From Bifidobacterium oedipodis (GTDB lineage Bacteria; Actinomycetota; Actinomycetes; Actinomycetales; Bifidobacteriaceae), in assembly GCF_012932425.1 (NCBI RefSeq), contig NZ_JAAIII010000005.1, positions 1-64,000 on the forward strand: a stretch of DNA of 64,000 bases, given 5' to 3'. The notes under the pieces were generated by a model, which worked only from the letters and a program-made list of their open reading frames with translations, did no database searches and was not told where the DNA came from. Both the position numbers and the translations under genes were made by a program. This document shows positions 20,923-29,348 of this stretch, piece after piece. How positions within the stretch are numbered: the stretch's first letter is position 1; the number at the start of each line of letters is the position of its first letter.

Positions 20923-21549
20923 TCAGACCATTTTGTTGTGACCGAACAGCTGCTGGAACTGAGGTCCTGTTTCAGCCAGTTCGGCTTCGAAATCGGCCGC
21001 CCACTCGCTAAACGGGCGGCCGGCGAGCCCGTCGTTGTTGAACCGCGCCTGATCGGTGATTTCGGTAATGCAGAATTTCGGAATCGTCAGGTTGGTTACC
21101 GGGCTGGAACGTTCGGCCTCGGCGACCACCAGTGGCGCGTTCGCCCCGCCGAACACGTCCACGCTCCAGCCGTCTTCGGCGATCCATGCGGAATATCGGT
21201 TTTTGATAATGATTGAGCCGCCTCGTTTGATGAGCTCGGCGGCGATGCGCGTATCGATGGAGCGCTCCACCTCGTAGCGCGTGCCGCCCACGGACGGGCC
21301 TTTTACGGTGACGTACGCTTCGGAGAAGCGATCCTGATACTGGTTCAACACTGCTGCGGGATCGACGTCCGGCGTCATGTCAAGACTGATATTGCGTGAG
21401 GCCAAGCGCACGCGCAGGGCATAATTGTCGGTATACACGTAGTAACTCTGGATAATCAGCGTGGGATTATCGCCGTCGTTGTATTCTTCCGGCAGTTCGC
21501 GGCAGAAGAAGCGGCGCTCGTATTCGAAATCATTCGTGTGGTCCGACAT
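20923..21549 (-). CDS. CYTH-fold phosphatase-like protein
   Basis: A 208-residue CYTH/triphosphate tunnel protein; members hydrolyse inorganic triphosphate or related compounds. The N-terminal signature is FEYERRFF (the ExExK motif with Arg for Lys). It is followed by alternating basic and acidic strands: YALRVRLA, AYVTVKGP, RYEVERSID and WSVDVFGG. TACAAT (reverse of 21556-21561) lies six bases before ATG with no Shine-Dalgarno, suggesting a leaderless message. Its exact substrate cannot be told. Confidence 0.8.
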   Translation of the reverse strand: MSDHTNDFEYERRFFCRELPEEYNDGDNPTLIIQSYYVYTDNYALRVRLASRNISLDMTPDVDPAAVLNQYQDRFSEAYVTVKGPSVGGTRYEVERSIDTRIAAELIKRGGSIIIKNRYSAWIAEDGWSVDVFGGANAPLVVAEAERSSPVTNLTIPKFCITEITDQARFNNDGLAGRPFSEWAADFEAELAETGPQFQQLFGHNKMV

Positions 21550-21678
21550 AGCCCCATTGTAGGGCGTATTGTGCCGCGAAATCGGCTAGAGATGAACGAT
21601 TGCAAAAAATGTGAAACACTCACACACGACCCGGCTGACCAATATGGACGCGGGTGGTGTACAGTAGTGGAGTTGCTC

Positions 21679-21751
21679 GGGTTCGTAGCTCAGTGGATAG
21701 AGCGTCTGTCTCCGGAACAGAAGGTCGTGGGTTCGATCCCCATCGAGCCCA
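21679..21751 (+). tRNA. tRNA-Arg (CCG)
   Basis: A 73-base cloverleaf from GGGTTCG to CGAGCCC plus discriminator A. The anticodon arm TCTGT-CTCCGGA-ACAGA gives anticodon CCG, and the T arm is GTGGGTTCGATCCCCAT. CCA is not encoded. A terminator follows at 21759. Confidence 0.96.
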
Positions 21752-21758
21752 CGAGAAT

Positions 21759-21787
21759 GGCTGGAATTCCAAAGATTCCAGCCTTTT
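21759..21787 (+). terminator. Terminator of tRNA-Arg
   Basis: The arms GGCTGGAAT (21759-21767) and ATTCCAGCC (21775-21783) pair perfectly and are followed by TTTT. Confidence 0.93.
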
Positions 21788-21994
21788 GTGTTCTTTAAAA
21801 CGTTGTGATAAGGCTGTGCGTTTGTTGGTGCGGTGTAATGGGTGAAGGCGACACGCCGTCGAAAGAGGTGGTGTGAAGGGGGTATTGGAAAACGACTTCC
21901 TGATGGCGTTCAGATATGTTTTCTCAGATGAGGAAGGAAGCGGTTTAAGGGGGTCTGAGCGTTCCGCCCAACGGCTACCGTGACGGTTGAATAG

Positions 21995-24900
21995 ATGCGT
22001 TCGACCATCGGGCGCATGCAAACGTCCGGTCGCGAAGAAGAGAGCGTGACCGGGGAAAGCGTGAAAACATGCGAAATCATTCGCTCCCCCCCCCCCCTAT
22101 TGGCTTGTAGAGAGCTGGGAAAGAAAATAACGGGCTTTGTCGCAGGCTTCGCCATGCTGGCCACAGGTGGTATCGTCGCCACCGCAGCAGCAGCGGAACC
22201 GCAATCTAACGAGACGCCGCAGACGGCCACCGTGGTGAAGACCGTCGACGAGTTCAAAAAAGCGATTGCTGCTCAGAGCAATCTGATTACCGTTGATGGT
22301 GATTTTGAACTTGACGATATGGTGGTATTGCCGCAGCAGTCAGATATTACGGTTGGCGGCAAGGGAACAATTCAGTTCGGAACAACTGGTGGTATTAAAG
22401 TTCCTGACGATGCGTCGTTAATTATCGATAGCGACAAGTTGGTGTGGGATGGCGGCAATGGCGGTGGTACTGAAGCTGCAGCGCACGCTGTGCCGATGAT
22501 CTGGTCCCAAGGCAAGCTGAAGCTGAAAGCCGGTATCATTCAGAATTTCACAGGCGGTAATCCTTCGGTAAACGATGCTTATTTGTCTTTGACTGGTATC
22601 AATGCCGTATACATTGATGGCACCGGTGATGGCCAGAGTGAGTTCATTATGGATGGCGGTTCCATTGAGAAGAACACTACTGCCGGTACGAATTATGGCG
22701 GTGGCGGCGTTAAACTTGCTGGCGATAAAGCTGTCATGACCATGAACGGTGGCAAGATCAGCGGCAATCATGCCACTCGTAACGATACTAGTGACGGTAT
22801 CTTTGGCGGCGGTGTCATGTTGTTCAATGGTGGCACGTTCACTATGAACGATGGCGAGATTACGAACAACGTGGCAGGCTCAATGGATTTCCAACAGGAC
22901 GCGTTAGGCGGTGGCGTTGCGGCTATAGGAATGGGCAGTAAAGCTCATGTGGTATTGAACGGTGGCTTTATCAGCGGCAATAAAGCACTGTCGGCTATTG
23001 GTGGCCACGGCGGCGGTGTCATGGTTCACACTGAAGCTACGTTTGAAGCCCAAGGTGGTTCTATCAGTAACAACGAAACCACCGGTATGGGCGGCGGTCT
23101 GTATGTGGACGGTCTTGCCACTGATGGCGTTTCGAATAATAAGTTCTACAACACGGTTATCACTGGTAACACTGCAACCAATCTTGGCGGCGGCCTATGG
23201 ATTTGCCCGACTGGTCGCGGTAGCCTCAGCGTGACCAAGGGAGCAGCAATCTATGACAACAGTGCGCCGAATGATTCGGATTCTTCGGCATCGACAGCTG
23301 CAGGTGATGATTTCGTTGCGCATCCTCGCAAAGGGGATGCCAAGTATCCGGTCACCTTGGCTTCGCGTATGCTCGGCGGCGGTAAAGCAACCTGGTATCA
23401 GGATGGAGGATTGCTGCCGAACTTGACCAATGATGATGGCAGCTATAGCCGTCCCAATCCGCAGGCCAACGCTGAGGTCCCTCGTTATGATGCCGAAAAC
23501 CCTGGCGAAGCTGTCGTGTTGGAAAACGACGAACAAGCTCGTGCACTCAAGAATGTGACTACCGGTGGTGCCAAGGCGCTTGCGAACAAGTTAGGCAAGG
23601 TCGTAATCTCGGGCAATAAGGCGAAGGTCGGCGGTGGCGTGGCCACAAATTCGATGATTTCCTTTGGAGGCGACGACGAAGGTGAAGACATTGATTATTC
23701 GCTGACCGTCACCAAGCAGTGGGATGATGCCATCGCTGAAGCTGATCGCAAAGATGTATCCATTGACCTTAAGATCGGCAATAATCTCATCGACAGCGCG
23801 AAACTCAGCGCAAACAATGAGTGGACAGCGACATTTGATCATCTACCCGCTCCCGATGGGTACGATGCTAATGGCACTCCGTATCTTAGCGACAAGGATG
23901 GCGAACACCTTAAGTTCCAGATTGTTGAATCCAGTTCTGGTTATGAAGTGGAATACGGTGCATGGACACACGATGCTGACAAGCATACGCTGACAACGAG
24001 TCTCATCAATAAGCTCCCTGTCAATGCTTCGTTGACGGTCCAGGGGTTGAAGACGGTTGATGGCGAGAAGCCGGATAGCACGGACTTCAAGTTCAAGCTT
24101 GTGCCCGGTAACGATGCCACGAAGCAAGCCATCACCGACGGTAGCATTGTGCTTCCCGATAGTGCTGTGGATGGCAGCGTAATGTACACAGGCAATGACT
24201 CCGAGGGCAAGTTCGCGTTCGACGCGATTACCTTCACCAAGCCTGGAAGCTATCAGTTCCTGGTGACCGAGCCTGCAGACATGGTTCCCGACGGATATGT
24301 TGGCGACGCTGCTGTATATACGGTTGGCGTGACCGTTGACGATAGCATGCAGGCGAGCATCGCCTATCTCACCAAACAGGTGGGCAAAGTCATCACCCAA
24401 TTAACCGGTGAAAACATGGTCATCAGATTCGACAACACGACCAGTACGACTCCGCCGACTCCCACTCCGACGCCTCAGGACGCAACGTTAACCGTCAAGA
24501 AGGTCATCGAAGGCTGCGACAAGAACGGTTCATTCGATGTTACGACCAGTGTGCCTTACGCGGGTGTGAACGATACGGTCAGTCTTGGCGATGGCGATTC
24601 GAAGGACTATACGATTCATTTCCAGGATCCGAATGGTGCCTTTGCCTACACCGTTCAGGAAGCAGATCCGGGCAACGGATATCAGGTTAGTGTTTCCGAT
24701 GGCACGTCCACAGTGGATGGCACCGCGTTCAGCGGCAGCATCAAGCCGGGACAGCATGTGACGGTTACGGTGACGAACAAGGGTGAGGATTGTCCGGTGC
24801 CTCCGGAGCCTACCCCTGATCCTGATCCTGAGCCTGAGCCGGAACCTAAGCCTGAACCAGAACCTGAACCGACGCCGACCCCTGAGCCTAAGCCGGTTCC

Positions 24901-25039
24901 GGTTCCCAACACTGGAAACAAACCGAAGCCAGAACTGAGCAAAACCGGTGTGGCTATTGCCGGTGTTGCGGGTGCAGTGGTTCTCCTGCTCATCGCCGGT
25001 ATTGCGCTGACGGTAGTGCGCCAGCGTCGCAATCAGTGA
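21995..25039 (+). CDS. Beta-helix and pilin-domain surface protein, poly-C start
   Basis: A wall-anchored adhesin or pilin-like protein. The signal peptide core (ITGFVAGFAMLATGG, ending AAAAE) lies about 45 residues after the first ATG. Residues of about 80-560 form a right-handed beta-helix with repeats such as GGKISGN and GGGVMLFNGG. Then come a Cna-B-like domain (YSLTVTKQWDD), a streptococcal pilin isopeptide-type domain (SLTVQGLKTVDG...YTVGVTVDD), a third beta domain, a Pro-Glu stalk and the sorting signal ELSKTG, helix, RQRRNQ. Starts at ATG 21995, GTG 22046 or GTG 22061 (after GGGGAAA) all lie before a 12-C tract, so tract length decides whether the protein is made. A terminator follows at 25067. 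No sortase is in view. Confidence 0.85.
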   Translation: MRSTIGRMQTSGREEESVTGESVKTCEIIRSPPPLLACRELGKKITGFVAGFAMLATGGIVATAAAAEPQSNETPQTATVVKTVDEFKKAIAAQSNLITVDGDFELDDMVVLPQQSDITVGGKGTIQFGTTGGIKVPDDASLIIDSDKLVWDGGNGGGTEAAAHAVPMIWSQGKLKLKAGIIQNFTGGNPSVNDAYLSLTGINAVYIDGTGDGQSEFIMDGGSIEKNTTAGTNYGGGGVKLAGDKAVMTMNGGKISGNHATRNDTSDGIFGGGVMLFNGGTFTMNDGEITNNVAGSMDFQQDALGGGVAAIGMGSKAHVVLNGGFISGNKALSAIGGHGGGVMVHTEATFEAQGGSISNNETTGMGGGLYVDGLATDGVSNNKFYNTVITGNTATNLGGGLWICPTGRGSLSVTKGAAIYDNSAPNDSDSSASTAAGDDFVAHPRKGDAKYPVTLASRMLGGGKATWYQDGGLLPNLTNDDGSYSRPNPQANAEVPRYDAENPGEAVVLENDEQARALKNVTTGGAKALANKLGKVVISGNKAKVGGGVATNSMISFGGDDEGEDIDYSLTVTKQWDDAIAEADRKDVSIDLKIGNNLIDSAKLSANNEWTATFDHLPAPDGYDANGTPYLSDKDGEHLKFQIVESSSGYEVEYGAWTHDADKHTLTTSLINKLPVNASLTVQGLKTVDGEKPDSTDFKFKLVPGNDATKQAITDGSIVLPDSAVDGSVMYTGNDSEGKFAFDAITFTKPGSYQFLVTEPADMVPDGYVGDAAVYTVGVTVDDSMQASIAYLTKQVGKVITQLTGENMVIRFDNTTSTTPPTPTPTPQDATLTVKKVIEGCDKNGSFDVTTSVPYAGVNDTVSLGDGDSKDYTIHFQDPNGAFAYTVQEADPGNGYQVSVSDGTSTVDGTAFSGSIKPGQHVTVTVTNKGEDCPVPPEPTPDPDPEPEPEPKPEPEPEPTPTPEPKPVPVPNTGNKPKPELSKTGVAIAGVAGAVVLLLIAGIALTVVRQRRNQ
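22086..22097 (+). repeat. 12-base poly-C tract, likely phase-variation switch
   Basis: Twelve consecutive C lie in the 5' coding part of the surface protein gene, between every plausible start and the signal peptide core. In the present state the frame is open. Loss or gain of one C would shift the frame before the mature protein. Confidence 0.8.
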
Positions 25040-25066
25040 TTGGCATGCATAGCAGGGCATGACAAA

Positions 25067-25103
25067 AAGGAGGTTCGGAATAGTGAGATTTCCGAACCTC
25101 CTT
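25067..25103 (+). terminator. Terminator of the beta-helix surface protein gene
   Basis: The arms AAGGAGGTTCGGAA (25067-25080) and TTCCGAACCTCCTT (25090-25103) pair perfectly over 14 bp and are followed by ATCTTCG. Confidence 0.85.
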
Positions 25104-25143
25104 ATCTTCGTATTCATTGACGTAATAGGGGGAGCGTAACCGT

Positions 25144-25617
25144 ATGGTTAACGCACGTCGTAAATTCACCAAGCAGCAAATCCAATATTTGCGTACGTTG
25201 CCGGCGGTCGCAAACGTGACTGCGGTGCGAATTACATATTCGGACAGGTTCCGCACTCAGGCGACGGCACGGTATTTGTCAGGGGATAGTCCGGTGCGAA
25301 TCTTTCGCGAGGCGGGACTTGATCCCAAAATTATCGGATACAAACGAATCGAACGTGCGTTCGCGCGATGGAAGCTAGGTGCGAAGTCATCGCCCGGCGT
25401 TGACAGGGGATGGGTTGTTGTCGAAGGTGACGGGCGGGCTTCGGATGCCTCTGAAGCGGATGGCACGCATCGTCTGACTGGTTTCGACCTCCGCGATCGG
25501 TTGATTGCCGATCAGGCGTTACAGATTGCACAGCTCAAGGAATATGTTGGTGAACTCGAGCGTGAGCTAGATCGATCTGTAGAACGTGCAGATGAGACAA
25601 ATCGCACTCAACTGTGA
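25144..25617 (+). CDS. Small HTH protein with C-terminal coiled coil
   Basis: A 157-residue protein. Residues 1-75 (KFTKQQIQYLRTLPAV...SDRFRTQATARYLSGDSPVRIFREAGLDPKIIGYKRIERAFARWK) resemble the helix-turn-helix of IS3-type OrfA and related small Gram-positive proteins. The last 40 residues form a charged coiled coil (IAQLKEYVGELERELDRSVERA). No orfB, inverted repeats or target duplication is present, so it is not called a transposon. It may be a domesticated or solitary relative. It lies directly after the surface protein terminator. Confidence 0.6.
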   Translation: MVNARRKFTKQQIQYLRTLPAVANVTAVRITYSDRFRTQATARYLSGDSPVRIFREAGLDPKIIGYKRIERAFARWKLGAKSSPGVDRGWVVVEGDGRASDASEADGTHRLTGFDLRDRLIADQALQIAQLKEYVGELERELDRSVERADETNRTQL

Positions 25618-25734
25618 TGGCATCATGCGCATTGCTGAAGCTGGGCTGGGCATTGGTGCCGTTAGGATGGCCTGCGGCCTATATGAGTCGTCGTCCACAA
25701 GAGGACTGACGCATGAACGACAGGAGTGTATGTC

Positions 25735-26202
25735 ATGGCTGAAGAGCAGATCAAGAATCAGAACGGGTCCAAGAAGACCAACAAGTGGCTGGTGCCGGTC
25801 ATCGTGATTGTGGCGGTGGTGGTACTGGCTGTGGCCATCGTATTCGGTGTGCGCATGATGAATGGTGGAGCCGGCGTTGCCTCGCTGGATGATGCCAAAG
25901 CCGCCTGCGCCACGGCCTCCGACGAGAACCGCGTTGCTGCCAACGAATACAGCGCGCTGGTTAATGGCGATGCCGCCGAAGCCGCAGCGCTTACCGAGGA
26001 TGATGTGACCGACGCCTCCACGCTGGAGGCATTGAACGAGGCGCTCGCCGCCGAAGCCCCCGAATATCCCGGTTGCGTGGCCGACGATCAGGCCGGCTAC
26101 GAATCCGCTACCCAGCAGATCAACGAGCTGACCGGCTGGTATCAGGATCAGTTGGACACGCTGCAGCAGGCAGTGGATGCAGTGAACGCCGCCAAGCAGT
26201 AA
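25735..26202 (+). CDS. Small single-helix membrane protein
   Basis: A 155-residue protein with a Lys-rich cytoplasmic start, one membrane helix at about 19-43 (WLVPVIVIVAVVVLAVAIVFGV), and an extracytoplasmic Ala/Asp/Glu-rich helical domain with two cysteines that could pair. ATG 25735 is chosen because GACAGGAG precedes it at proper spacing. It resembles short bifidobacterial proteins often labelled colicin transporter without evidence; I would call the function unknown. A terminator follows at 26229. Confidence 0.75.
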   Translation: MAEEQIKNQNGSKKTNKWLVPVIVIVAVVVLAVAIVFGVRMMNGGAGVASLDDAKAACATASDENRVAANEYSALVNGDAAEAAALTEDDVTDASTLEALNEALAAEAPEYPGCVADDQAGYESATQQINELTGWYQDQLDTLQQAVDAVNAAKQ

Positions 26203-26228
26203 GTTCCAAGCAGTACATTCCGTGGAAT

Positions 26229-26264
26229 CTTGCGTCATGCTGCCGATAAACAGCATGACGCAAG
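26229..26264 (+). terminator. Hairpin after small membrane protein gene
   Basis: The arms CTTGCGTCATGCTG (26229-26242) and CAGCATGACGCAAG (26251-26264) pair perfectly over 14 bp, followed by TTGTATG. Confidence 0.85.
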
Positions 26265-26561
26265 TTGTATGCCACAGTACAATCCACCCGCACAAAATCG
26301 ACCTCCACAGGTGACGTCGGATGATGTGCGGGTGTTGTGTTTCATGTGTTTCTGACGGTAGTTGGCTGTCCCTGAAACAGCCCCTGAAATAACCCCTAAG
26401 ACTGTGTGCACGGCTTCCGCTGTCTGCGATAGTGGCAGATATGTTGCCGAGCATGTTGGCCAGCCCGTATTGCGGGCATGGTCAGGGGCTCGTAACGCTG
26501 GTTTCTTATACTGTGGCGCGACAATGCAATAACGCATGCTCGTGTTCATAGGAGGAACAGT
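26265..26561. promoter_or_regulatory. Spacer with likely ridA promoter
   Basis: TATACT at 26507-26512 is the best -10 element. The ridA ribosome binding site AGGAGG lies at about 26551-26556. Nothing else is recognised in the first 240 bases. Confidence 0.4.
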
Positions 26562-26951
26562 ATGAGCGAGAAAATGGAAGCAGTAGCCACTTCTGAAGCG
26601 CCGGCCGCGCTGGGCGCGTACAGCCAGGCCGTCAAGGCCAACGGATTCGTGTTCGTCTCCGGCCAGCTGGGCATTGACCCGGCCACCGGCGAACTGGCTG
26701 GCGAATCCGCCGCCGAGCAGGCTGCTCAGGCGCTGAAGAACATTAAGCACATTCTCGACACTGCCGGCACCGGCATCGAGCATGTGTGTCGCGCCACCAT
26801 CTACCTGAAGAACGTGGAGGACTTCAAGGACGTGGACGCCGTCTATGCGCAGGCGTTCATCGGTCCCGTCAAGCCCGCGCGCGTGGCCTTCGGCAACAAC
26901 ATGATCCCCAAGGGCGCGCTGGTGGAAATCGACGCCATCGCCGTGCTGTAG
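26562..26951 (+). CDS. ridA: RidA family reactive enamine/imine deaminase
   Basis: RidA proteins hydrolyse reactive 2-aminoacrylate and related enamines formed by PLP enzymes. The 129-residue protein spans the whole family: APAALGAYSQAVKANGFVFVSGQLGIDP at the start, the substrate-binding Arg in CRATIYLKN and the closing PKGALVEIDAIAVL. AGGAGGAACAGT precedes the ATG. It appears monocistronic; the 21-bp array copy 2 lies just downstream. Confidence 0.94.
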   Translation: MSEKMEAVATSEAPAALGAYSQAVKANGFVFVSGQLGIDPATGELAGESAAEQAAQALKNIKHILDTAGTGIEHVCRATIYLKNVEDFKDVDAVYAQAFIGPVKPARVAFGNNMIPKGALVEIDAIAVL

Positions 26952-26994
26952 TTGGGCATATCGGGCACGGTACTACGGCTGGGCTGTGACTTGT

Positions 26995-27147
26995 CACGGG
27001 TGACCTTCCGGTTGTCACGGTTGACCTGTTGATCGTCACGGTTCACCTGCGGAATGGTTACATACCTATGTAACAATTCGGCAGGTGAACCGTGACAACT
27101 GATAGGCGAACGGTGATAACCGACAGATGAACCGTGACGACCGACAG
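26995..27147. repeat. 21-bp-phased palindromic array, copy 2
   Basis: This is the most complete copy. Left 21-mers lie at 26995-27015, 27016-27036 and 27037-27057, each starting CACGG and containing TGACCT or TCACCTG. The 24-bp core at 27058-27081 contains TTACATACCTATGTAA. Right 21-mers at 27082-27102, 27103-27123 and 27124-27144 carry AGGTGAACCGTG, AGGCGAACGGTG and AGATGAACCGTG, and CAG closes the array. The arms are inverted relative to each other. The array ends 69 bp before the plsC start. Confidence 0.85.
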
Positions 27148-27216
27148 TCCGGCCAGCTCAGTCAGCCAGCCCAGCCAGCCAGTCCGTTGGCGTCGGGTTG
27201 CGGCACAATAGTGGGC

Positions 27217-28119
27217 ATGGCATCCAAAGGAAAACCCTCACCGCGTTCAGCCGTCTCGCCGTTGAGCGACACACAGGTGGCCAAACTGGCCGCCAAACAC
27301 ACGCTGGTTGACCCCACCAAGTATTACCCTACCGGCCCGCGCACGCCCAATCAGGCTGAAATCGACGCCCAGAACCCCAAAGCCACCAAACGACTGCTGG
27401 CCGGGGTTTCCGTAGTATTCCGAGCCAGCTGCAAAACGCGCGCCTGGGGTTTGGAACACGTGCCCGAAACCGGCCCGTTCATCACCGCAGCCAGTCACGT
27501 CACCATGTTCGACGTATTCGTGCCGATGATGAGCCTGTTTCATATGGGCCGCCGCCCCCGGTATATGGCCAAGGCCGAGATGGCCTCATGGCCGCTGATC
27601 GGCAAATGGTTCCAACTGGTGGGCATGCAGCCGGTGAAACGCCACTCCGGTCAAGCCAAGGCCATTGAGGAAACCTCGATTTCGATTCTGACCTCCGGCC
27701 GCCCCTTAACGATCTGGCCCGAAGGCACCGTGACCCGCGACCCGAAGAAATGGGTGATGAGCATCAAGGAAGGCGTGGGGTATATCGCCCTTGAATCCTC
27801 GCGCCGTTTGGGCCGTCAGGTGCCGATTTTCCCCGCCATTACCTGGGGCGCCGCCTCCATCAACCACTGGTGGCCGTGGCCGCGCAAGAACGTGGTGATG
27901 TGCTACGACGAGCAACTGGATTACGCCGACTTGCTGGCCGATATGGATTCGTGGGGAGCGGAGCCGCCCGCCGAAGCCGTTAACGAACTGACATGGCGTG
28001 TGTTCCGCCGCATGAACGCCGTGTTGGAAGAGATTCGTGGTGAAGCAATGCCCGAGGCCGGCTATTGGGATTATCGCGCCATGGCTCGCAAGCCTTGGCC
28101 TGCACAAACCGAGCAATAG
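27217..28119 (+). CDS. plsC: 1-acyl-glycerol-3-phosphate acyltransferase
   Basis: Makes phosphatidic acid by acylating lysophosphatidic acid at the inner membrane. The 300-residue protein has the acyltransferase motif HVTMFD (His94, Asp99) in ITAASHVTMFDVF, and the second motif WPEGTVTRDP. ATG 27217 is chosen because CACAAT at 27204-27209 sits seven bases upstream, suggesting a leaderless message; the reading frame upstream of it runs into the 21-bp array. The next genes are the leader ORF and gpsA, which supplies glycerol 3-phosphate for the same pathway. Confidence 0.9.
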   Translation: MASKGKPSPRSAVSPLSDTQVAKLAAKHTLVDPTKYYPTGPRTPNQAEIDAQNPKATKRLLAGVSVVFRASCKTRAWGLEHVPETGPFITAASHVTMFDVFVPMMSLFHMGRRPRYMAKAEMASWPLIGKWFQLVGMQPVKRHSGQAKAIEETSISILTSGRPLTIWPEGTVTRDPKKWVMSIKEGVGYIALESSRRLGRQVPIFPAITWGAASINHWWPWPRKNVVMCYDEQLDYADLLADMDSWGAEPPAEAVNELTWRVFRRMNAVLEEIRGEAMPEAGYWDYRAMARKPWPAQTEQ

Positions 28120-28141
28120 TTGCTACAAAGGAGTATGAATA

Positions 28142-28234
28142 ATGGCAAAACGTACTGCACTAGGTGCAGGTGACGTTGCGCGGCAACAGCCGCGAAGGAA
28201 TGTGGCAGTAGTGCCCCAAAGGAGGTTGGCGTAA
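28142..28234 (+). CDS. 30-residue leader ORF coupled to gpsA
   Basis: ATG 28142 follows AAAGGAG and opens a 30-codon frame that begins MAKRTALGAGDV and ends QRRLA. Its TAA overlaps the gpsA ATG (TAATG). The first 30 bases match the first 30 bases of gpsA at 25 positions, and the ribosome binding sites are alike (CAAAGGAG). It therefore looks like a duplication of the gpsA 5' end that now forms a coupled upstream ORF. Function is unknown; control of gpsA translation is the simplest idea. Confidence 0.6.
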   Translation: MAKRTALGAGDVARQQPRRNVAVVPQRRLA

Positions 28235-29232
28235 TGGCAAAGGTTACAGTATTAGGTGCAGGTGCATGGGGCACCGCCTTCGGCCAGGTGCTGGCCGACG
28301 CAGGAAATGACGTGCTGATGTGGGCGCGAGAACCGGAGATCGTGGAGTCGATTCGCGAACGGCACTGCAACGAGGTGCGCTTGCCATCCGTCGCCAAGCT
28401 GCCTGACAATATGACCGCCACCGGCGACCGCGCCGAGGCGGTGAAGGACGCTGAAATCATTATCGTGGCCATCGCCGCCCAGTTCGCGCGCGTGGCCCTT
28501 GAGGAATTCAAAGGGCTGATTCCCGATAAAGCCATTATCGTCAGCCTGATGAAAGGCATCGAACGTGGCACGGGCAAGCGTATGGATGAAGTGGTCAAAG
28601 AGGCCCTCGACCTGCCCGACGGTCGTTTCGCGGCCCTTTCCGGCCCGAACCTGAGCAAGGAGGTCGCCGCGCGCAACCCCGCAGGTGCGGTGATCGCCTC
28701 TTGCAACCCCTACGTGGCGCTGCGTGTGGCCCGAGCCTGCCAGACCAACTATTTCAAGCCCTTCACCTCCGAGGATGTGATCGGTGTGGAGATGTGCGGC
28801 TCGATGAAGAACGTCGTGGCGCTCGCCGTCGGCATGTCGCGCGGCGCCGGCTACGGTGAGAACACCGCCGCCATGATCGAGACGCGTGGCCTGGCCGAAC
28901 TGACCAAGCTGGGCATCGCCGCCGGTGCAAAGGCCGAAACCTTCGCCGGTTTGGCGGGCTTCGGCGATCTGGTGGCCACCTGCTCGTCGCCGTTGAGCCG
29001 CAATTTCACATTCGGCTACAACCTGGGCAAGGGTATGAGCGTTGAGGAAGCCACTCAGGTGAGCAACGGTGTGGCCGAAGGCGTGCCTACCGCCACCGCC
29101 GTTCTGGCACTGGCCAAGGAAGTTGGCGTATCCGTGCCGCTGGCCGCCGCCGTAAGCCGCGTGATCAACGATGGCATCAGCTTCGATGCGATGATGGCCG
29201 AACTCTTCGGTGAAGACATCACCGAAGAATAG
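28234..29232 (+). CDS. gpsA: Glycerol-3-phosphate dehydrogenase [NAD(P)+]
   Basis: Reduces dihydroxyacetone phosphate to sn-glycerol 3-phosphate for phospholipid synthesis. The 332-residue protein has the Rossmann motif VLGAGAWGTAFG at residues 6-17, the conserved LSGPNLSKEVA segment, the catalytic Lys in GSMKNVVALAVG and the C-terminal ELTKLGIAAGAKAETFAGLAGFGDLVATC block. AAAGGAGGTTGGCGTA precedes the ATG, which overlaps the stop of the 30-codon leader ORF. plsC lies upstream in the same direction. Confidence 0.96.
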   Translation: MAKVTVLGAGAWGTAFGQVLADAGNDVLMWAREPEIVESIRERHCNEVRLPSVAKLPDNMTATGDRAEAVKDAEIIIVAIAAQFARVALEEFKGLIPDKAIIVSLMKGIERGTGKRMDEVVKEALDLPDGRFAALSGPNLSKEVAARNPAGAVIASCNPYVALRVARACQTNYFKPFTSEDVIGVEMCGSMKNVVALAVGMSRGAGYGENTAAMIETRGLAELTKLGIAAGAKAETFAGLAGFGDLVATCSSPLSRNFTFGYNLGKGMSVEEATQVSNGVAEGVPTATAVLALAKEVGVSVPLAAAVSRVINDGISFDAMMAELFGEDITEE

Positions 29233-29348
29233 GGAACAACGGCGAGTACGCTAGCAGACAGCAATACATAAGCAGTACATAATTGACATTGGCCATCGGC
29301 CGCATATATACGCGCCGGTGGCCAACACGATGAATATGAAGGATGGAT

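Noticed and set aside
25144..25617. IS3-type insertion sequence
   Set aside because: Only the OrfA-like HTH protein is present; there is no transposase catalytic ORF, terminal repeat or target duplication.
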